Positions 7,499 to 16,771 of a stretch of 64,000 nt of DNA are shown here, piece after piece. The notes under the pieces were generated by a model that was not told the origin of the DNA, searched no databases, and saw nothing but the letters and a program-made list of their open reading frames with translations. The DNA is from Streptomyces adelaidensis. Its GTDB lineage: Bacteria > Actinomycetota > Actinomycetes > Streptomycetales > Streptomycetaceae. Position 1 is the stretch's first letter, and every line of letters starts with the position of its first letter. The DNA is taken from positions 1 to 64,000 of the forward strand of contig NZ_JAEMUX010000037.1 in assembly GCF_016598475.1 (NCBI RefSeq). The letters are read 5' to 3'. Position numbers and translations under genes: made by a program.

Positions 7499-9742
7499 TC
7501 AGGTCTGGTCCGCCACGAACGACGCCATCCGGACCAGCGCCGCGTTCCAGTTGATCGTGTGTTCGTTGGTCGACCAGGACTGGATGTCGTCGATGTAGCA
7601 GAACTGGCCTATGCAGCCCTGGAGTTTGCTTTGCGCGAAAGGGTCCTGAATGCTCGAATTGGGGCCTCCGGCGAGCGTGCCGCGCGGCGGGTTGGGGAGG
7701 TCCGGGTCGAGCTGACGGGCGTACCAGCGGCTGTGCTGGTTGCGGGCGTCGGCCTCGCCGTAGCCCGTCACGTAGGAGATGTTGAGGGCGTTGCGGCCGA
7801 AGAGGTAGTCCATGCTCTGGAGGGCGCCCTCGCGGTACTTCGACGCCCCGCTGATGTCGTACGCCGTGGCGATGACGACCGCGTTGTTGAGGATCTGGTG
7901 GTTGGAGCCCCAGTCGTAGAGGTTGTCGCCCGGCGCGTACGGCATGCCGTACGGGTGTGCCTTCAGGGTGGCCAGGTAGCGGTCGGCGCCCTTGATCACC
8001 GACTGGCGGACCTTGTCACGGCCGGGGAGTCTGCTGGGGACGGTCGCCAGGTCGAGGCGGCCCGCGGCGGCCGTGCGGGCCCAGTCGAAGCCGAGGCCGC
8101 CGAAGATGTCGGCGGTGTGGACGGGTGAGTCTAGGACGTACTCCTGGAAGGCCTTCTCGCCGGTGGTGAGGTACAGCTGCGCGGCCGCCCAGTAGAACTC
8201 GTCGGTGACGTTGTTGTCGGAGTAGGTGCCGCCGCCGATGCCGTCGCTCTCGGAGGCGTGGATCGCGGGGTGTTCGAGGGCCGCTGCCCAGGCCGTCCGG
8301 GCCGCGTCGAGTGCCTTCGCGGCGAAGGCGCGGTCGTACGGGCGGTAGAGGCGGGCGGCCTGTGCGGCGGTGGCGGCGAGGTTCAACGTGGCCGCGGTGC
8401 TCGGGGGGTGCAGTTCGCGCTTCTGCGGGTCGTCGCTCGGCATCAGGGGCAGGCCGGTCCACTGCTCGTCGTGGATCTTGTGATGGGCCATGCCCGCGAG
8501 TGGCTGCCCGTCCGGCACCTGCATCTTCAGCAGGAAGTCCAGTTCCCAGCGGACCTCGTCCAGCAGGTCCGGCACCCTGTTGCCGCTCTCGGGGATGTTC
8601 AGCGAGCCGTCGCCGAGTTTCTCGCTCTGCCCGGTGCGGGCGTACAGGGAGCGCTCGTAGGTGCCCAGCACCTCCCAGGTGGAGATGCCGCCGTTGACGA
8701 CGTACTTGCCGTGGTCGCCGGCGTCGTACCAGCCGCCGGTGACGTCGAGCGTGTAGTCGCAGACGCCGGGCTGGCAGGGCACCTCACCGTCGCCCTGGTT
8801 GGGCGCGACATCGACGTGGCCGGCGGCTCGGCCGTAGCCGGGGCGCAGGTCGTCGCTGATCGCGGTGCCGCTGCGCTGGGTGTAGTAGTACTTCAGCGAG
8901 TCGAGCCGCAGCCTTTCGTACGCGCTCGGGTCGATGTCGAACGGGCGGCTGGTCTCACCGTCGGCGACCAGCGTGAAGCCGGTGCCGCGCGCCCGGTACG
9001 CGCCGAAGTCGATCGAGTGGACGTTCTGCCCGGACGAGGCGTCGACGCCGCGCGGGGTGGTCCGCCCGTGGGCGACCACGGCGCCCGAGGCGTTCTTCAG
9101 CTGCCAGGGCAGTTTCGCGGCGGCGTCGGTGACCAGGGTGGCGTTCTTCGGCCCGGCGGGCAGATAGGCGACCTGGTTGACGCGCACCCGGGGCCCGGTG
9201 TCGGGCTCGTACACCTCCGGCGGGACCCCGCCGAGCAGCGACACGTCGTCCATGCAGAAGGTGAACGGGGCGGCGTTGCCGCCGAGTTGGAAGCCGACCT
9301 GGCCCTGGGTGGTGTCGACGGGCGAGGTGAAGGTGTAGGAGTACGAGTCGCCCGAGACGTTCAGTTGCGGGCTCACCTCGAAGTAGGTGTCGTACGGGGC
9401 CGCCGACAGGCCGACGATGGCGCGCAGGACGTTGCCCTGGGGTGTGCCGGACGCGGAGAAGGCGAACCGGTACGACTCGCCCTTGACGAGGGTGATGTCG
9501 TTCTGGCCGACGGCCGCGTCCCAGCGGTTGGTGGTACCGCCGGGGATGTCGGCGCAGAGGCGGCCGTCGGTGAGGCCGGCGGTGACGTTGCCGGTCGTCC
9601 ACCAGGGGGCGGTGGTGGTGTCGAAAGTGCCGTTCTCGACCTGTTCGACCTCCTCGGCCTGGGCCGAGCCGGTGGGCAGCGCGGTGAGCGCCGCCGCGAG
9701 GAGGGCCGTTATGGCGAGCAGGGTGGTTCTGCGTCGTTTCAC
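7499..9742 (-). CDS. Secreted glycoside hydrolase family 9 cellulase
   Basis: 747 aa from GTG 9742 (VKRRRTTLLA...; GAGGAGC upstream), giving a clean signal peptide ending AQAEE. Order: CBM4/9-like jelly-roll domain (~30-170), a short Ig-like CelD_N domain (~180-270, PRVRVNQVAYLPAGPKNATL), then the GH9 (alpha/alpha)6 catalytic domain. Family signatures: WYDAGDHGKYVVNGG with the two catalytic-site Asp, YGEADARNQHSRWYA, and the general-acid Glu in WSTNEHTINWNAALV near the C-terminus. It would cleave beta-1,4-glucan outside the cell as an endo- or processive glucanase. A perfect CebR operator at 9802-9815 indicates induction by cellobiose/cello-oligosaccharides. No C-terminal CBM is present. Confidence 0.95.
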   Translation of the reverse strand: MKRRRTTLLAITALLAAALTALPTGSAQAEEVEQVENGTFDTTTAPWWTTGNVTAGLTDGRLCADIPGGTTNRWDAAVGQNDITLVKGESYRFAFSASGTPQGNVLRAIVGLSAAPYDTYFEVSPQLNVSGDSYSYTFTSPVDTTQGQVGFQLGGNAAPFTFCMDDVSLLGGVPPEVYEPDTGPRVRVNQVAYLPAGPKNATLVTDAAAKLPWQLKNASGAVVAHGRTTPRGVDASSGQNVHSIDFGAYRARGTGFTLVADGETSRPFDIDPSAYERLRLDSLKYYYTQRSGTAISDDLRPGYGRAAGHVDVAPNQGDGEVPCQPGVCDYTLDVTGGWYDAGDHGKYVVNGGISTWEVLGTYERSLYARTGQSEKLGDGSLNIPESGNRVPDLLDEVRWELDFLLKMQVPDGQPLAGMAHHKIHDEQWTGLPLMPSDDPQKRELHPPSTAATLNLAATAAQAARLYRPYDRAFAAKALDAARTAWAAALEHPAIHASESDGIGGGTYSDNNVTDEFYWAAAQLYLTTGEKAFQEYVLDSPVHTADIFGGLGFDWARTAAAGRLDLATVPSRLPGRDKVRQSVIKGADRYLATLKAHPYGMPYAPGDNLYDWGSNHQILNNAVVIATAYDISGASKYREGALQSMDYLFGRNALNISYVTGYGEADARNQHSRWYARQLDPDLPNPPRGTLAGGPNSSIQDPFAQSKLQGCIGQFCYIDDIQSWSTNEHTINWNAALVRMASFVADQT

Positions 9743-9801
9743 GTCTGGGCTCCTCGGGGGAGGTGGGGGCGCACAGCGGTGACGGATTGCGACTGGTGGC
9801 G

Positions 9802-9815
9802 TGGGAGCGCTCCCA
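9802..9815 (-). promoter_or_regulatory. CebR operator (cellobiose-responsive)
   Basis: TGGGAGCGCTCCCA is a perfect 14-bp palindrome identical to the established CebR box of Streptomyces. It lies 60 bp upstream of the GH9 start at 9742, so CebR should repress this cellulase until cello-oligosaccharides release it. Confidence 0.93.
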
Positions 9816-9938
9816 GATGCGGACGATGGCCATGCTGTGCGAGACATGACTGTCCGTCAACGGTCCGGACGGGGCTGGTTTTCCGTCCGGACCGACGCGG
9901 CGGCTCCCCAGGGGGACGCGGCTGTGCGTCACCCGTGG

Positions 9939-12900
9939 TCAGAGTGCGAGGACGTCCAGTCTGCCGATCCGCAGCGCGCCGCGTGCCTCGCCCGGATGGC
10001 GGCTGGTCAGCGTGAGCCGGATCCGGGTGCCGCGCAGCGGGGTGAACGTGATCGCCGTGGGGGTGTCGGAGGCCGTGGCCCAGTCGACCTTCGTGCTCTC
10101 GGCGGGAACGTACCGTCTGCCGTCCCACACCGCGACTTCGACGGTCTCGGGAAGCGTGTGACCGGCGTCGACGGTGAAGGAGACCTCGACCCGGTCGACC
10201 CTCTGGGTCCTCCCCCAGTCGACCGACACCCAGTCCTCGGGCCGGGCAGCACTGAACGCGGGCAGCAGGGCCGTGGCCGCCTTGAGGAAGGCGTTGGACC
10301 AGCCGGTGGCGGGGTCGCCGTCGAGCATCGCGGCGGGCAGGGTGTCGGGGCGCCCTGAGTAACTGGCGTCGGCGAGCGGGTAGTTCGGGGCGGCCGGATG
10401 GTCGGGCGCGAATTCGGCGGCCGGGGTGGCCGACCCGCCCCGTGCCGCGGTGGCCCTGACGGTCACCTTTCCGGTGCGCAGGCCCGCCACCTCTGCCGTC
10501 ACCTTCACCGAACCGGACTCGGTCCCGGACCGTACGATCGCGAGCGCCTTGCCGCCGAACGCGGTCCGGGTGGTGGCCTGGTAGCGCTCGGCGCTCTCCT
10601 CGCGGCCGTTGTCGAGCCCGGCCAGGGAGCCTCCCTTCACGTCGAAGGAGATCAGGTGCTGGGCGTCGGGCACGACGGTGCCCCGGGCGTCGACGACCTC
10701 GGCGGTGACGAAGGCGAGTGAACGCCCGTCCGCCGCGAGGGACTTGCGGTCGGCGGTCAGGCGCACGGCGCGCGGTTCGCCGGCGGTGCGCAGGACGTCG
10801 GTGGCGACCGTCCTGCCGTTCCGGCGCGCCACCGCCTTCAACTCACCCGGCGCGTAAGGGACTTTCCAGGTGAGGTGCAGTTTCCCGGCACTGCCGTTGG
10901 GGCTGGTGTAGCTGCCGGGATAGGGGCCGTCGGTGAAGGTCTTGTCGTCGCCGGTCGCCTCGGTGGTCTCCAGGTAGGGCCGCCCGTCGACGGTCTTCTT
11001 CTCGTCGAACTTCCGTGTCCCGAGGGACCTTCCGTTGAGAAACAGCTCGACGGTGTCGACGTTGGAGTACGCCCATACCTCGACCGTCTCGCCCTTCTCG
11101 TGGTTCCAGCTCATCGGCAGCAGATGCACCATGGGCTCGCTGATCCACTGGCTCTGGAACAGGTAGTACATGTCCTTGGGGAAGCCGGCCGTGTCGACGG
11201 CGCCGAAGAAGGACGCCTTCACCGGGAAGACGTCGTACGGCGTGGGCTCGCCGATGTAGTCGATGCCGGACCAGAGGAACTGCCCGGCGAACCACTTCCG
11301 GTCGCGGTCCTTCTTGTGCCCGTACTCGCCGCTCATGGTCCAGGAGGCGAGATTGTTGTCGTACGACGAGACGCCCCGCTTGCCGGGGGTGTGGTTCTCT
11401 CCGGTGTTGAGGCGCTCCGGCTCCTGGTAGACGCCTCTGGTGGACGTCTCCGAGGACGACTCCGACTCGAAGAGGAACAGGTGGGGATAGCGGGCGTGCA
11501 GCGCGTCCACCGACTTGGCGGTGTTGTAGTTGAGGCCGAGGCCGTCGAGCTTGGCCAGGATCAGGTCGCCCGGGGTGCCGGGGGCGGGGACGCTGCGGTG
11601 GCGGTGGGAGCCGATGACGACGGGGCGGGTGTCGTCGGCGGCCTTGACGGCGGCGATCAGCCGGTCCGCCATCGCGAGGCCGGCGGTGGAGGTGAACTCG
11701 GAGACCTCGTTACCGACCGACCACATGAGGACGGCGGGCGAGTTGCGGGCCGCCAGCACCATCTCGGTGGCGTCCCGGTCGGCCCACTCGTCGAAGAAAC
11801 GGCCGTAGTCGTAGCGGGTCTTGGGGCTCTTCCAGCAGTCGAAGGCCTCCACCGTCATCACGATGCCCAGTTCCTCGCAGATCTCGATCATCTCCGGCGA
11901 GGGCGGGTTGTGCGAGGTGCGGAAGGCGTTGACCCCCATCGACTTCATGATCGTCATCTGCCGACGGATCGCGTCGGCGCTGACGGCGGCGCCGAGCGCG
12001 CCCAAATCGTGGTGGAGGTCGACGCCCTTGATCTTGTGCGGGGTGCCGTTGAGGTGGAAGCCCTCGTCCGGGTCGAACCGGAAGGTACGGATGCCGAAGG
12101 TCGTGCGGTGGGTGTCGGTGGTTCTGCCGCCGACCCTCAGCTCGGTCTTCAGGGTGTAGCGGTGCGGCGTCGCCAAGTCCCACAACTTCGGGTCTCGCAC
12201 GGTGAGTTCATGGGTCTCGGTCGCCGTGTCGGTGACCGCCACCGTGGAGGAGGTACGGGCGACGGTGCGGCCCCGGGCGTCGACTATCCGGGAGACGACC
12301 TCGACGTCCGCCGCATCGCCGGAGGCGTTCGCCACGGAGGTCCGTACGCGGACGAGGGCGCGCTCCTCGGTGATGTCCGGCGTGGTGACGTACGTGCCCC
12401 AGCGCGCCACGTGGACCGGGTCGGTGACGACGAGGCGGGCCTCGCGGTAGATGCCGCTGCCGGAGTACCAGCGGCTGCTGGGAAGCCGGTTCTGGACCTT
12501 GACCGCGATGACGTTCTCGGTGGTGCCGTCGGTGTGCAGCAGGTCGGTGAGGTCGAAGGCGAAGCCGGTGTAGCCGTAGGGGTGGCGGCCGACCTCGGTG
12601 CCGTTGCAGTAGACGTACGAGTCCATGTAGACGCCGTCGAACTCGACGGAGACCCGCTTGTCCGCGAGCGCGGGCGGCAGGATGAAGGTGTTGCGGTACC
12701 AGCCGAGGCCGCCGGGGAAGAAGCCGGTGCCGCTGGTGGTGTTGTGCTGGGTGGTCGGGGCGAGCTCGATGCTCCAGTCGTGCGGGACGGCGACCTGGCG
12801 CCAGGCCGAGTCGTCGTGGCCGGGGTTCGCGGCGTCGGTGTACTCGCCGGTCGGGTCGGTGATGCCGCCCGGGTTGACGAGGGCGAAGCGCCAGCCGTCG

Positions 12901-13028
12901 CGGAGCGGGATGCCGCGGCCGGTGGACGAGGGTCTCGCCCGGGCCGCGGCGGCCGCGGTGCCCGTCAGCCCTCCCGCCATCGGGGCGGCGGCGCCCGTGA
13001 TGAGTAAGGACCTGCGTGTGACGGTCAT
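9939..13028 (-). CDS. Secreted glycoside hydrolase family 2 enzyme (beta-galactosidase-like)
   Basis: 1029 aa from ATG 13028 (AAGGGAA upstream). MTVTRRSLLITGAAAP is a twin-arginine signal, so a folded enzyme is exported. Domain order: GH2 sugar-binding jelly roll (~45-225), Ig-like domain, TIM barrel with acid/base Glu in WSVGNEVSEF and a candidate nucleophile Glu in LFESESSSETSTRG, a DUF4982-like Ig domain (VEVWAYSNVDTVELFLNG), a further beta domain, and a C-terminal F5/8 or CBM32-like discoidin domain (~870-1029). The exact glycan is unknown; beta-galactosidase is the default family activity, but beta-glucuronidase or exo-glucosaminidase cannot be excluded. It ends ~125 bp upstream of the GH9 CebR box but has its own start region, so cellobiose control is not implied. 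Confidence 0.9.
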   Translation of the reverse strand: MTVTRRSLLITGAAAPMAGGLTGTAAAAARARPSSTGRGIPLRDGWRFALVNPGGITDPTGEYTDAANPGHDDSAWRQVAVPHDWSIELAPTTQHNTTSGTGFFPGGLGWYRNTFILPPALADKRVSVEFDGVYMDSYVYCNGTEVGRHPYGYTGFAFDLTDLLHTDGTTENVIAVKVQNRLPSSRWYSGSGIYREARLVVTDPVHVARWGTYVTTPDITEERALVRVRTSVANASGDAADVEVVSRIVDARGRTVARTSSTVAVTDTATETHELTVRDPKLWDLATPHRYTLKTELRVGGRTTDTHRTTFGIRTFRFDPDEGFHLNGTPHKIKGVDLHHDLGALGAAVSADAIRRQMTIMKSMGVNAFRTSHNPPSPEMIEICEELGIVMTVEAFDCWKSPKTRYDYGRFFDEWADRDATEMVLAARNSPAVLMWSVGNEVSEFTSTAGLAMADRLIAAVKAADDTRPVVIGSHRHRSVPAPGTPGDLILAKLDGLGLNYNTAKSVDALHARYPHLFLFESESSSETSTRGVYQEPERLNTGENHTPGKRGVSSYDNNLASWTMSGEYGHKKDRDRKWFAGQFLWSGIDYIGEPTPYDVFPVKASFFGAVDTAGFPKDMYYLFQSQWISEPMVHLLPMSWNHEKGETVEVWAYSNVDTVELFLNGRSLGTRKFDEKKTVDGRPYLETTEATGDDKTFTDGPYPGSYTSPNGSAGKLHLTWKVPYAPGELKAVARRNGRTVATDVLRTAGEPRAVRLTADRKSLAADGRSLAFVTAEVVDARGTVVPDAQHLISFDVKGGSLAGLDNGREESAERYQATTRTAFGGKALAIVRSGTESGSVKVTAEVAGLRTGKVTVRATAARGGSATPAAEFAPDHPAAPNYPLADASYSGRPDTLPAAMLDGDPATGWSNAFLKAATALLPAFSAARPEDWVSVDWGRTQRVDRVEVSFTVDAGHTLPETVEVAVWDGRRYVPAESTKVDWATASDTPTAITFTPLRGTRIRLTLTSRHPGEARGALRIGRLDVLAL

Positions 13029-13274
13029 GGTGTTCCCTTCGTCGAACGTGCGGGTGGACGTTCCGGGAGCCGTGAAGCACAAGGCCCCACAAGCACTCAC
13101 AATTGATCGTGACCAAACAGAATCTGACGACGTGCCCCAGGGACGTCAAGAGCCCCTCGTATCACTTGGCGAACGTCGGCACCGCAAACTCCGCAGGGCT
13201 GTGGGTTTCCGGTCCGCTTTCCCGGCGTAGCGCATAGGCTCGATTTCGCCCGTAAGCCAGTTCGGTCCGGCGGA

Positions 13275-15704
13275 ATGGAACTCGCGACGATGAGGAGCCG
13301 CAAGGTAACGCACGGTGATGCACCTGCGTATGCCCTGGACGGTGCCGCGACCGCGCGGGCGGTCATGGACGGCGAAGGCACCATCGTCGAGTGGAGCGAG
13401 GGCGCCACCCGCCTGCTGGGCTGGCCCGCCGAGAAAGTCGTGGGACGCCCCGCCGAGGAGCTGCTGGCCGAGGGGGGCTCTTTGCTGCCGCCCCCGCCGG
13501 GCAGCCTCATCTGGAGCGGCACGCTCACGTTGCGTCACCGTGACGGTCAGAAGGTGTCCGCGTGGCTCCTGGCCCATCGCCGGAGGCCGAAGGACGGGGA
13601 CGGCAGCGGCGGCTGGCTCATTCTCTGCCCGCTGGACGATCCCGGCCCGCTGGTGCGGGAAGATCCGCTGGCGGCGGCGGTCATGGTCCAGTCGCCGTGC
13701 GCCATGGCGGTCTTCGACGACCGGCTCCGGCTGCGCGGTATCAACGACGTGATGGCGGACGCCGTGGGGATGCACGAGGAGAACCTCCGGGGCCTGCACA
13801 TGTCCGAGATCGTGGGCGGACGGCAGGGCGAACGGCTGGAGCAGCAGCTGCGCGAGGTGCTCGCCCGGGGCCGGCGCGTGGACGTACAGACCTTCCTGCG
13901 GGCCGCCGACGAGAACCGCGCCCACGCCTGGTCGGCGGCGATCGCCCCGCTCACCGACGACTCCGGTGTGCCGATCGGGGTCTGCGTCACCGGGCACGAC
14001 ATCACCGAGCAGTACCTGGCCCGGCAGCGACTGCAGCTGGTGAACGAGGCGAGCATCCGCATCGGCACCACCCTCGATGTCCGGCGTACCGCCCAGGAGC
14101 TGGCCGACGTGTGCGTCCCGGCCCTCGCCGACTTCGTCAGCGTCGACCTCATGCAGTCCGTCGACCACGGCGACGAACCCCTCGAAGGCCCGCTCTCCGC
14201 GCCCTTCACGCTGCGCCGTGCCGCCCACCAGTCGATCACTCCCGGCTGTCCCGAGGCGGTGGTCGAGGTGGACGGCACGGATGTCTACCCGGCCACCTCG
14301 CCGCAGGCGGCGTCTCTGTCGGTCGGGCACACCGTCGTGGCGACGGACCCGGCCAACACGCTGGTGGACTGGCTCGCCTGGGACCCCAAGCGCGGTGCCC
14401 GGGTCAAGGAGCTGGGCATCCACACCACCATGTCGGTACCGATCCGGGCCCGGGGCACCACCCTCGGCGTGGCCGTCCTGACCCGTTTCAAGCGGCTCGA
14501 CCCGTACACCGCCGACGACGAACTGCTCGCCGAGGAGGTGACGGCCCGGGCCGCCGTCTGTATCGACAACGCCCGCCGCTACTCCCGCGAGCGGGAGACG
14601 GCCCTCGCCCTCCAGCGCAGCCTCCTGCCCCAGACCCTGCCCCGGATGCCCGCCCTGGAGGCCGCCTCCCGGTACCTTCCGGCGGCCCAGGCCGGGGTCG
14701 GCGGCGACTGGTTCGACGTCATCCCGCTCTCCGGGATGCGGGTCGCCATGGTCGTCGGCGACGTCGTAGGGCACGGCGTCCAGGCCTCGGCCACCATGGG
14801 CCGCCTGCGGACCGCCGTACGCACCCTCGCCGACGTCGACCTCGCCCCGGACGAGCTGCTCACCCACCTCGACGACCTCGTCGTACGGCTGTCCGCGGAG
14901 GCCGGCAGCGAAGGTGTGACGGGCGAGGTGGGCGCCACCTGCCTGTACGCCGTCTACGACCCGGTGACCCGCCGCTGCACCTTCGCCAGGGCCGGGCACC
15001 CGCCGCCGGTCGTGCTGGACCCGGACGGACAGCCCATGGAGGTGCATGTGCCGTCGGGACAGCCCCTGGGTCTCGGCGGACTGCCCTTCGAGTCCGCCGA
15101 GCTCGAACTGGCCGAGGGCACCGTCGTCGCCCTCTACACCGACGGACTGATCGAGACCCGGGACCGGGACATCGACGCCGGTCAGGAGCTGCTGGCCAGG
15201 GCCCTGTCCGGCCGCAAGGGCCCGCTGGACGACATCTGCCGGGACGTCGTCCAGTCCCTCCTGCCCCCGAACGGCGCCCCCGACGACGTGGCCCTGCTGC
15301 TGGCCCGCACCCGTGGGCTCAAGGCGGCGCAGGTCGCGACCTGGGCGATACCGGCCGACCCGGCGTTCGTCTCGCGGACCCGCCAGTACGTCCTGACGCA
15401 GATGGCGCTGTGGGGCATCAGCGAGTCGGCGTTCACGGCGGAACTGGTCGTGAGCGAGCTGGTCACCAACGCCATCCGGCACGGCGCGCCGCCGATCCAG
15501 CTGCGGCTCATCCACAACGAGACCACCTTGATCTGCGAGGTGTCGGACGGCAGCGGCACGGCCCCGCATCTGCGCCGCGCCAAGACCTTCGACGAGGGCG
15601 GGCGCGGCCTGCTGCTCGTGGCCCAGCTGACCCAGCGGTGGGGCAGCCGGCACACGGAGGACGGCAAGACGATCTGGGCGGAGCTGACGTTGTCGGAGGA
15701 GTGA
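13275..15704 (+). CDS. PAS-PAS-GAF-SpoIIE phosphatase with C-terminal HATPase
   Basis: 809 aa signalling protein. PAS 1 at ~20-100 (VMDGEGTIVEWSEGATRLLG), PAS 2 at ~130-255 ending in the classic VTGHDITEQ, GAF at ~270-435, PP2C/SpoIIE at ~455-680 (GVGGDWFDVIPL, VGDVVGHG, LYTDGLIETRD, DDVALLLAR), and a HATPase_c anti-sigma-kinase-like domain at ~690-809 (LVVSELVTNAIRHG, EGGRGLLLVAQL). The phosphatase should dephosphorylate a STAS anti-sigma antagonist and the HATPase could bind or phosphorylate a partner. A STAS gene lies at 35502, but no functional link is shown. Start ATG 13275 has no clear SD; ATG 13290 with GGAA upstream is an equally good choice. Confidence 0.92.
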   Translation: MELATMRSRKVTHGDAPAYALDGAATARAVMDGEGTIVEWSEGATRLLGWPAEKVVGRPAEELLAEGGSLLPPPPGSLIWSGTLTLRHRDGQKVSAWLLAHRRRPKDGDGSGGWLILCPLDDPGPLVREDPLAAAVMVQSPCAMAVFDDRLRLRGINDVMADAVGMHEENLRGLHMSEIVGGRQGERLEQQLREVLARGRRVDVQTFLRAADENRAHAWSAAIAPLTDDSGVPIGVCVTGHDITEQYLARQRLQLVNEASIRIGTTLDVRRTAQELADVCVPALADFVSVDLMQSVDHGDEPLEGPLSAPFTLRRAAHQSITPGCPEAVVEVDGTDVYPATSPQAASLSVGHTVVATDPANTLVDWLAWDPKRGARVKELGIHTTMSVPIRARGTTLGVAVLTRFKRLDPYTADDELLAEEVTARAAVCIDNARRYSRERETALALQRSLLPQTLPRMPALEAASRYLPAAQAGVGGDWFDVIPLSGMRVAMVVGDVVGHGVQASATMGRLRTAVRTLADVDLAPDELLTHLDDLVVRLSAEAGSEGVTGEVGATCLYAVYDPVTRRCTFARAGHPPPVVLDPDGQPMEVHVPSGQPLGLGGLPFESAELELAEGTVVALYTDGLIETRDRDIDAGQELLARALSGRKGPLDDICRDVVQSLLPPNGAPDDVALLLARTRGLKAAQVATWAIPADPAFVSRTRQYVLTQMALWGISESAFTAELVVSELVTNAIRHGAPPIQLRLIHNETTLICEVSDGSGTAPHLRRAKTFDEGGRGLLLVAQLTQRWGSRHTEDGKTIWAELTLSEE

Positions 15705-15783
15705 GGCGCTCGGCACGGGCGCCGTCCCCGCCGTGCTCCTCGGGGAGTTCTCCGGCGCCGCTCCCTGTGCCGGGCCGCCGGCC

Positions 15784-16707
15784 TCAGCCGGAGCCGGCGT
15801 CCCTCAGCCCCTGCCGGTACTCCCCCGGCGGCGCCCCGTAGCGCTGCCGGAACGCTCGGCTGAAGTGGAACGGGCTGCCGAACCCGGAGGCGGCGGCCAC
15901 CCGTTCGACGGGCAGTTCGGTGGCCTCCAGGAGCCGGGCGGCGTGGCGGAGGCGGGCGTGGCGGAGGGCGCGCATCGGGGAGTGGCCGAGCTGTTCGGTG
16001 AAGAGGTGCGCGAAGCGGGACGGGGAGAGGGCGACGCACTCGGCGAGGGTGCGGACGGTGTGCGGGGCGCCGGGGTCGGCGGTGATCAGGTCCTCGGCCC
16101 GGCGGATCCTCGGGTCCACCCCCGCCCGGCGGGGCTCGGCCCGGGCGGCGGTGAGCAGCACGATCTCCTCCAGGGAGCACAGGGCGAGTTCGCGGGCCGC
16201 CGCGCCGTGCGCCACGGCGATCTCGCCGTCCACGGCAGCGGATTCCGGCGACGGCGGTGTGCCCTCCCCGGTCCAGCGGGCGTCGGCGAGCATCCTTCGG
16301 AAGGCCGCGTCGACGCGCTCGCGGATTCCGCCGGGGGCCGACGGGACGGCGTAGAGCCGGTCGCCGTTCCCGTGCGGGCGCAGCCAGACCGTCCAGGACG
16401 CCCGCGCCTGGCAGTGCACCCACCAGAACGCCCAGTGCCCGGCGCCGGGCCGCACCGCGTAGTGCTGCGCTACGTCCGGGCCGAGGACCACGAGGTCACC
16501 CGGGCCCGCGGCCGTCTCCGCCGCGCCCTGCCTGAGCAGGCCTTCACCGCCCGTGGTCCAGGTGAACAGCCAGCTGCCCGCGCCGCGCGGCCGGTTCACG
16601 GCGTACGGCGGCCGCGAGTCGAACCGCCCGATGATCACCTGGCCGGGCGGCGGTGACGGATCGGCAGTGACAGCAGTCTCAGGCAGGTCGTCAGCACGCA
16701 CAGGCAT
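15784..16707 (-). CDS. AraC-family transcriptional regulator
   Basis: 307 aa. An N-terminal cupin-like sensor (~25-150) is followed by a C-terminal double helix-turn-helix: the first helix pair at TVRTLAECVALSPSRFAHLF and the signature ASGFGSPFHFSRAFRQRYGAPPGEYR at ~275-300. It is divergent from the phytanoyl-CoA dioxygenase gene across a 64-bp gap, a pairing that usually means the regulator controls the oxygenase. The effector is not evident; the cupin could bind a sugar or small acid. Confidence 0.92.
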   Translation of the reverse strand: MPVRADDLPETAVTADPSPPPGQVIIGRFDSRPPYAVNRPRGAGSWLFTWTTGGEGLLRQGAAETAAGPGDLVVLGPDVAQHYAVRPGAGHWAFWWVHCQARASWTVWLRPHGNGDRLYAVPSAPGGIRERVDAAFRRMLADARWTGEGTPPSPESAAVDGEIAVAHGAAARELALCSLEEIVLLTAARAEPRRAGVDPRIRRAEDLITADPGAPHTVRTLAECVALSPSRFAHLFTEQLGHSPMRALRHARLRHAARLLEATELPVERVAAASGFGSPFHFSRAFRQRYGAPPGEYRQGLRDAGSG

Positions 16708-16771
16708 CCTCCCGAACAGCGCTCGGACCTAGCGTGGAGCACGGTTGACGACGGTGGGAAGGGACGCACGG

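Noticed and set aside
13029..13274. CACAATTGATCGTGACC resembling a lac-type operator upstream of the GH2 gene
   Set aside because: Only a partial half-palindrome; no match to a known Streptomyces operator consensus.
13146..15716. 856-aa minus-strand ORF opposite the SpoIIE gene
   Set aside because: Antisense shadow: its composition (Gly/Arg/Val/His-rich without motifs) is what the SpoIIE gene gives on the opposite strand, and the plus frame has full domain support.
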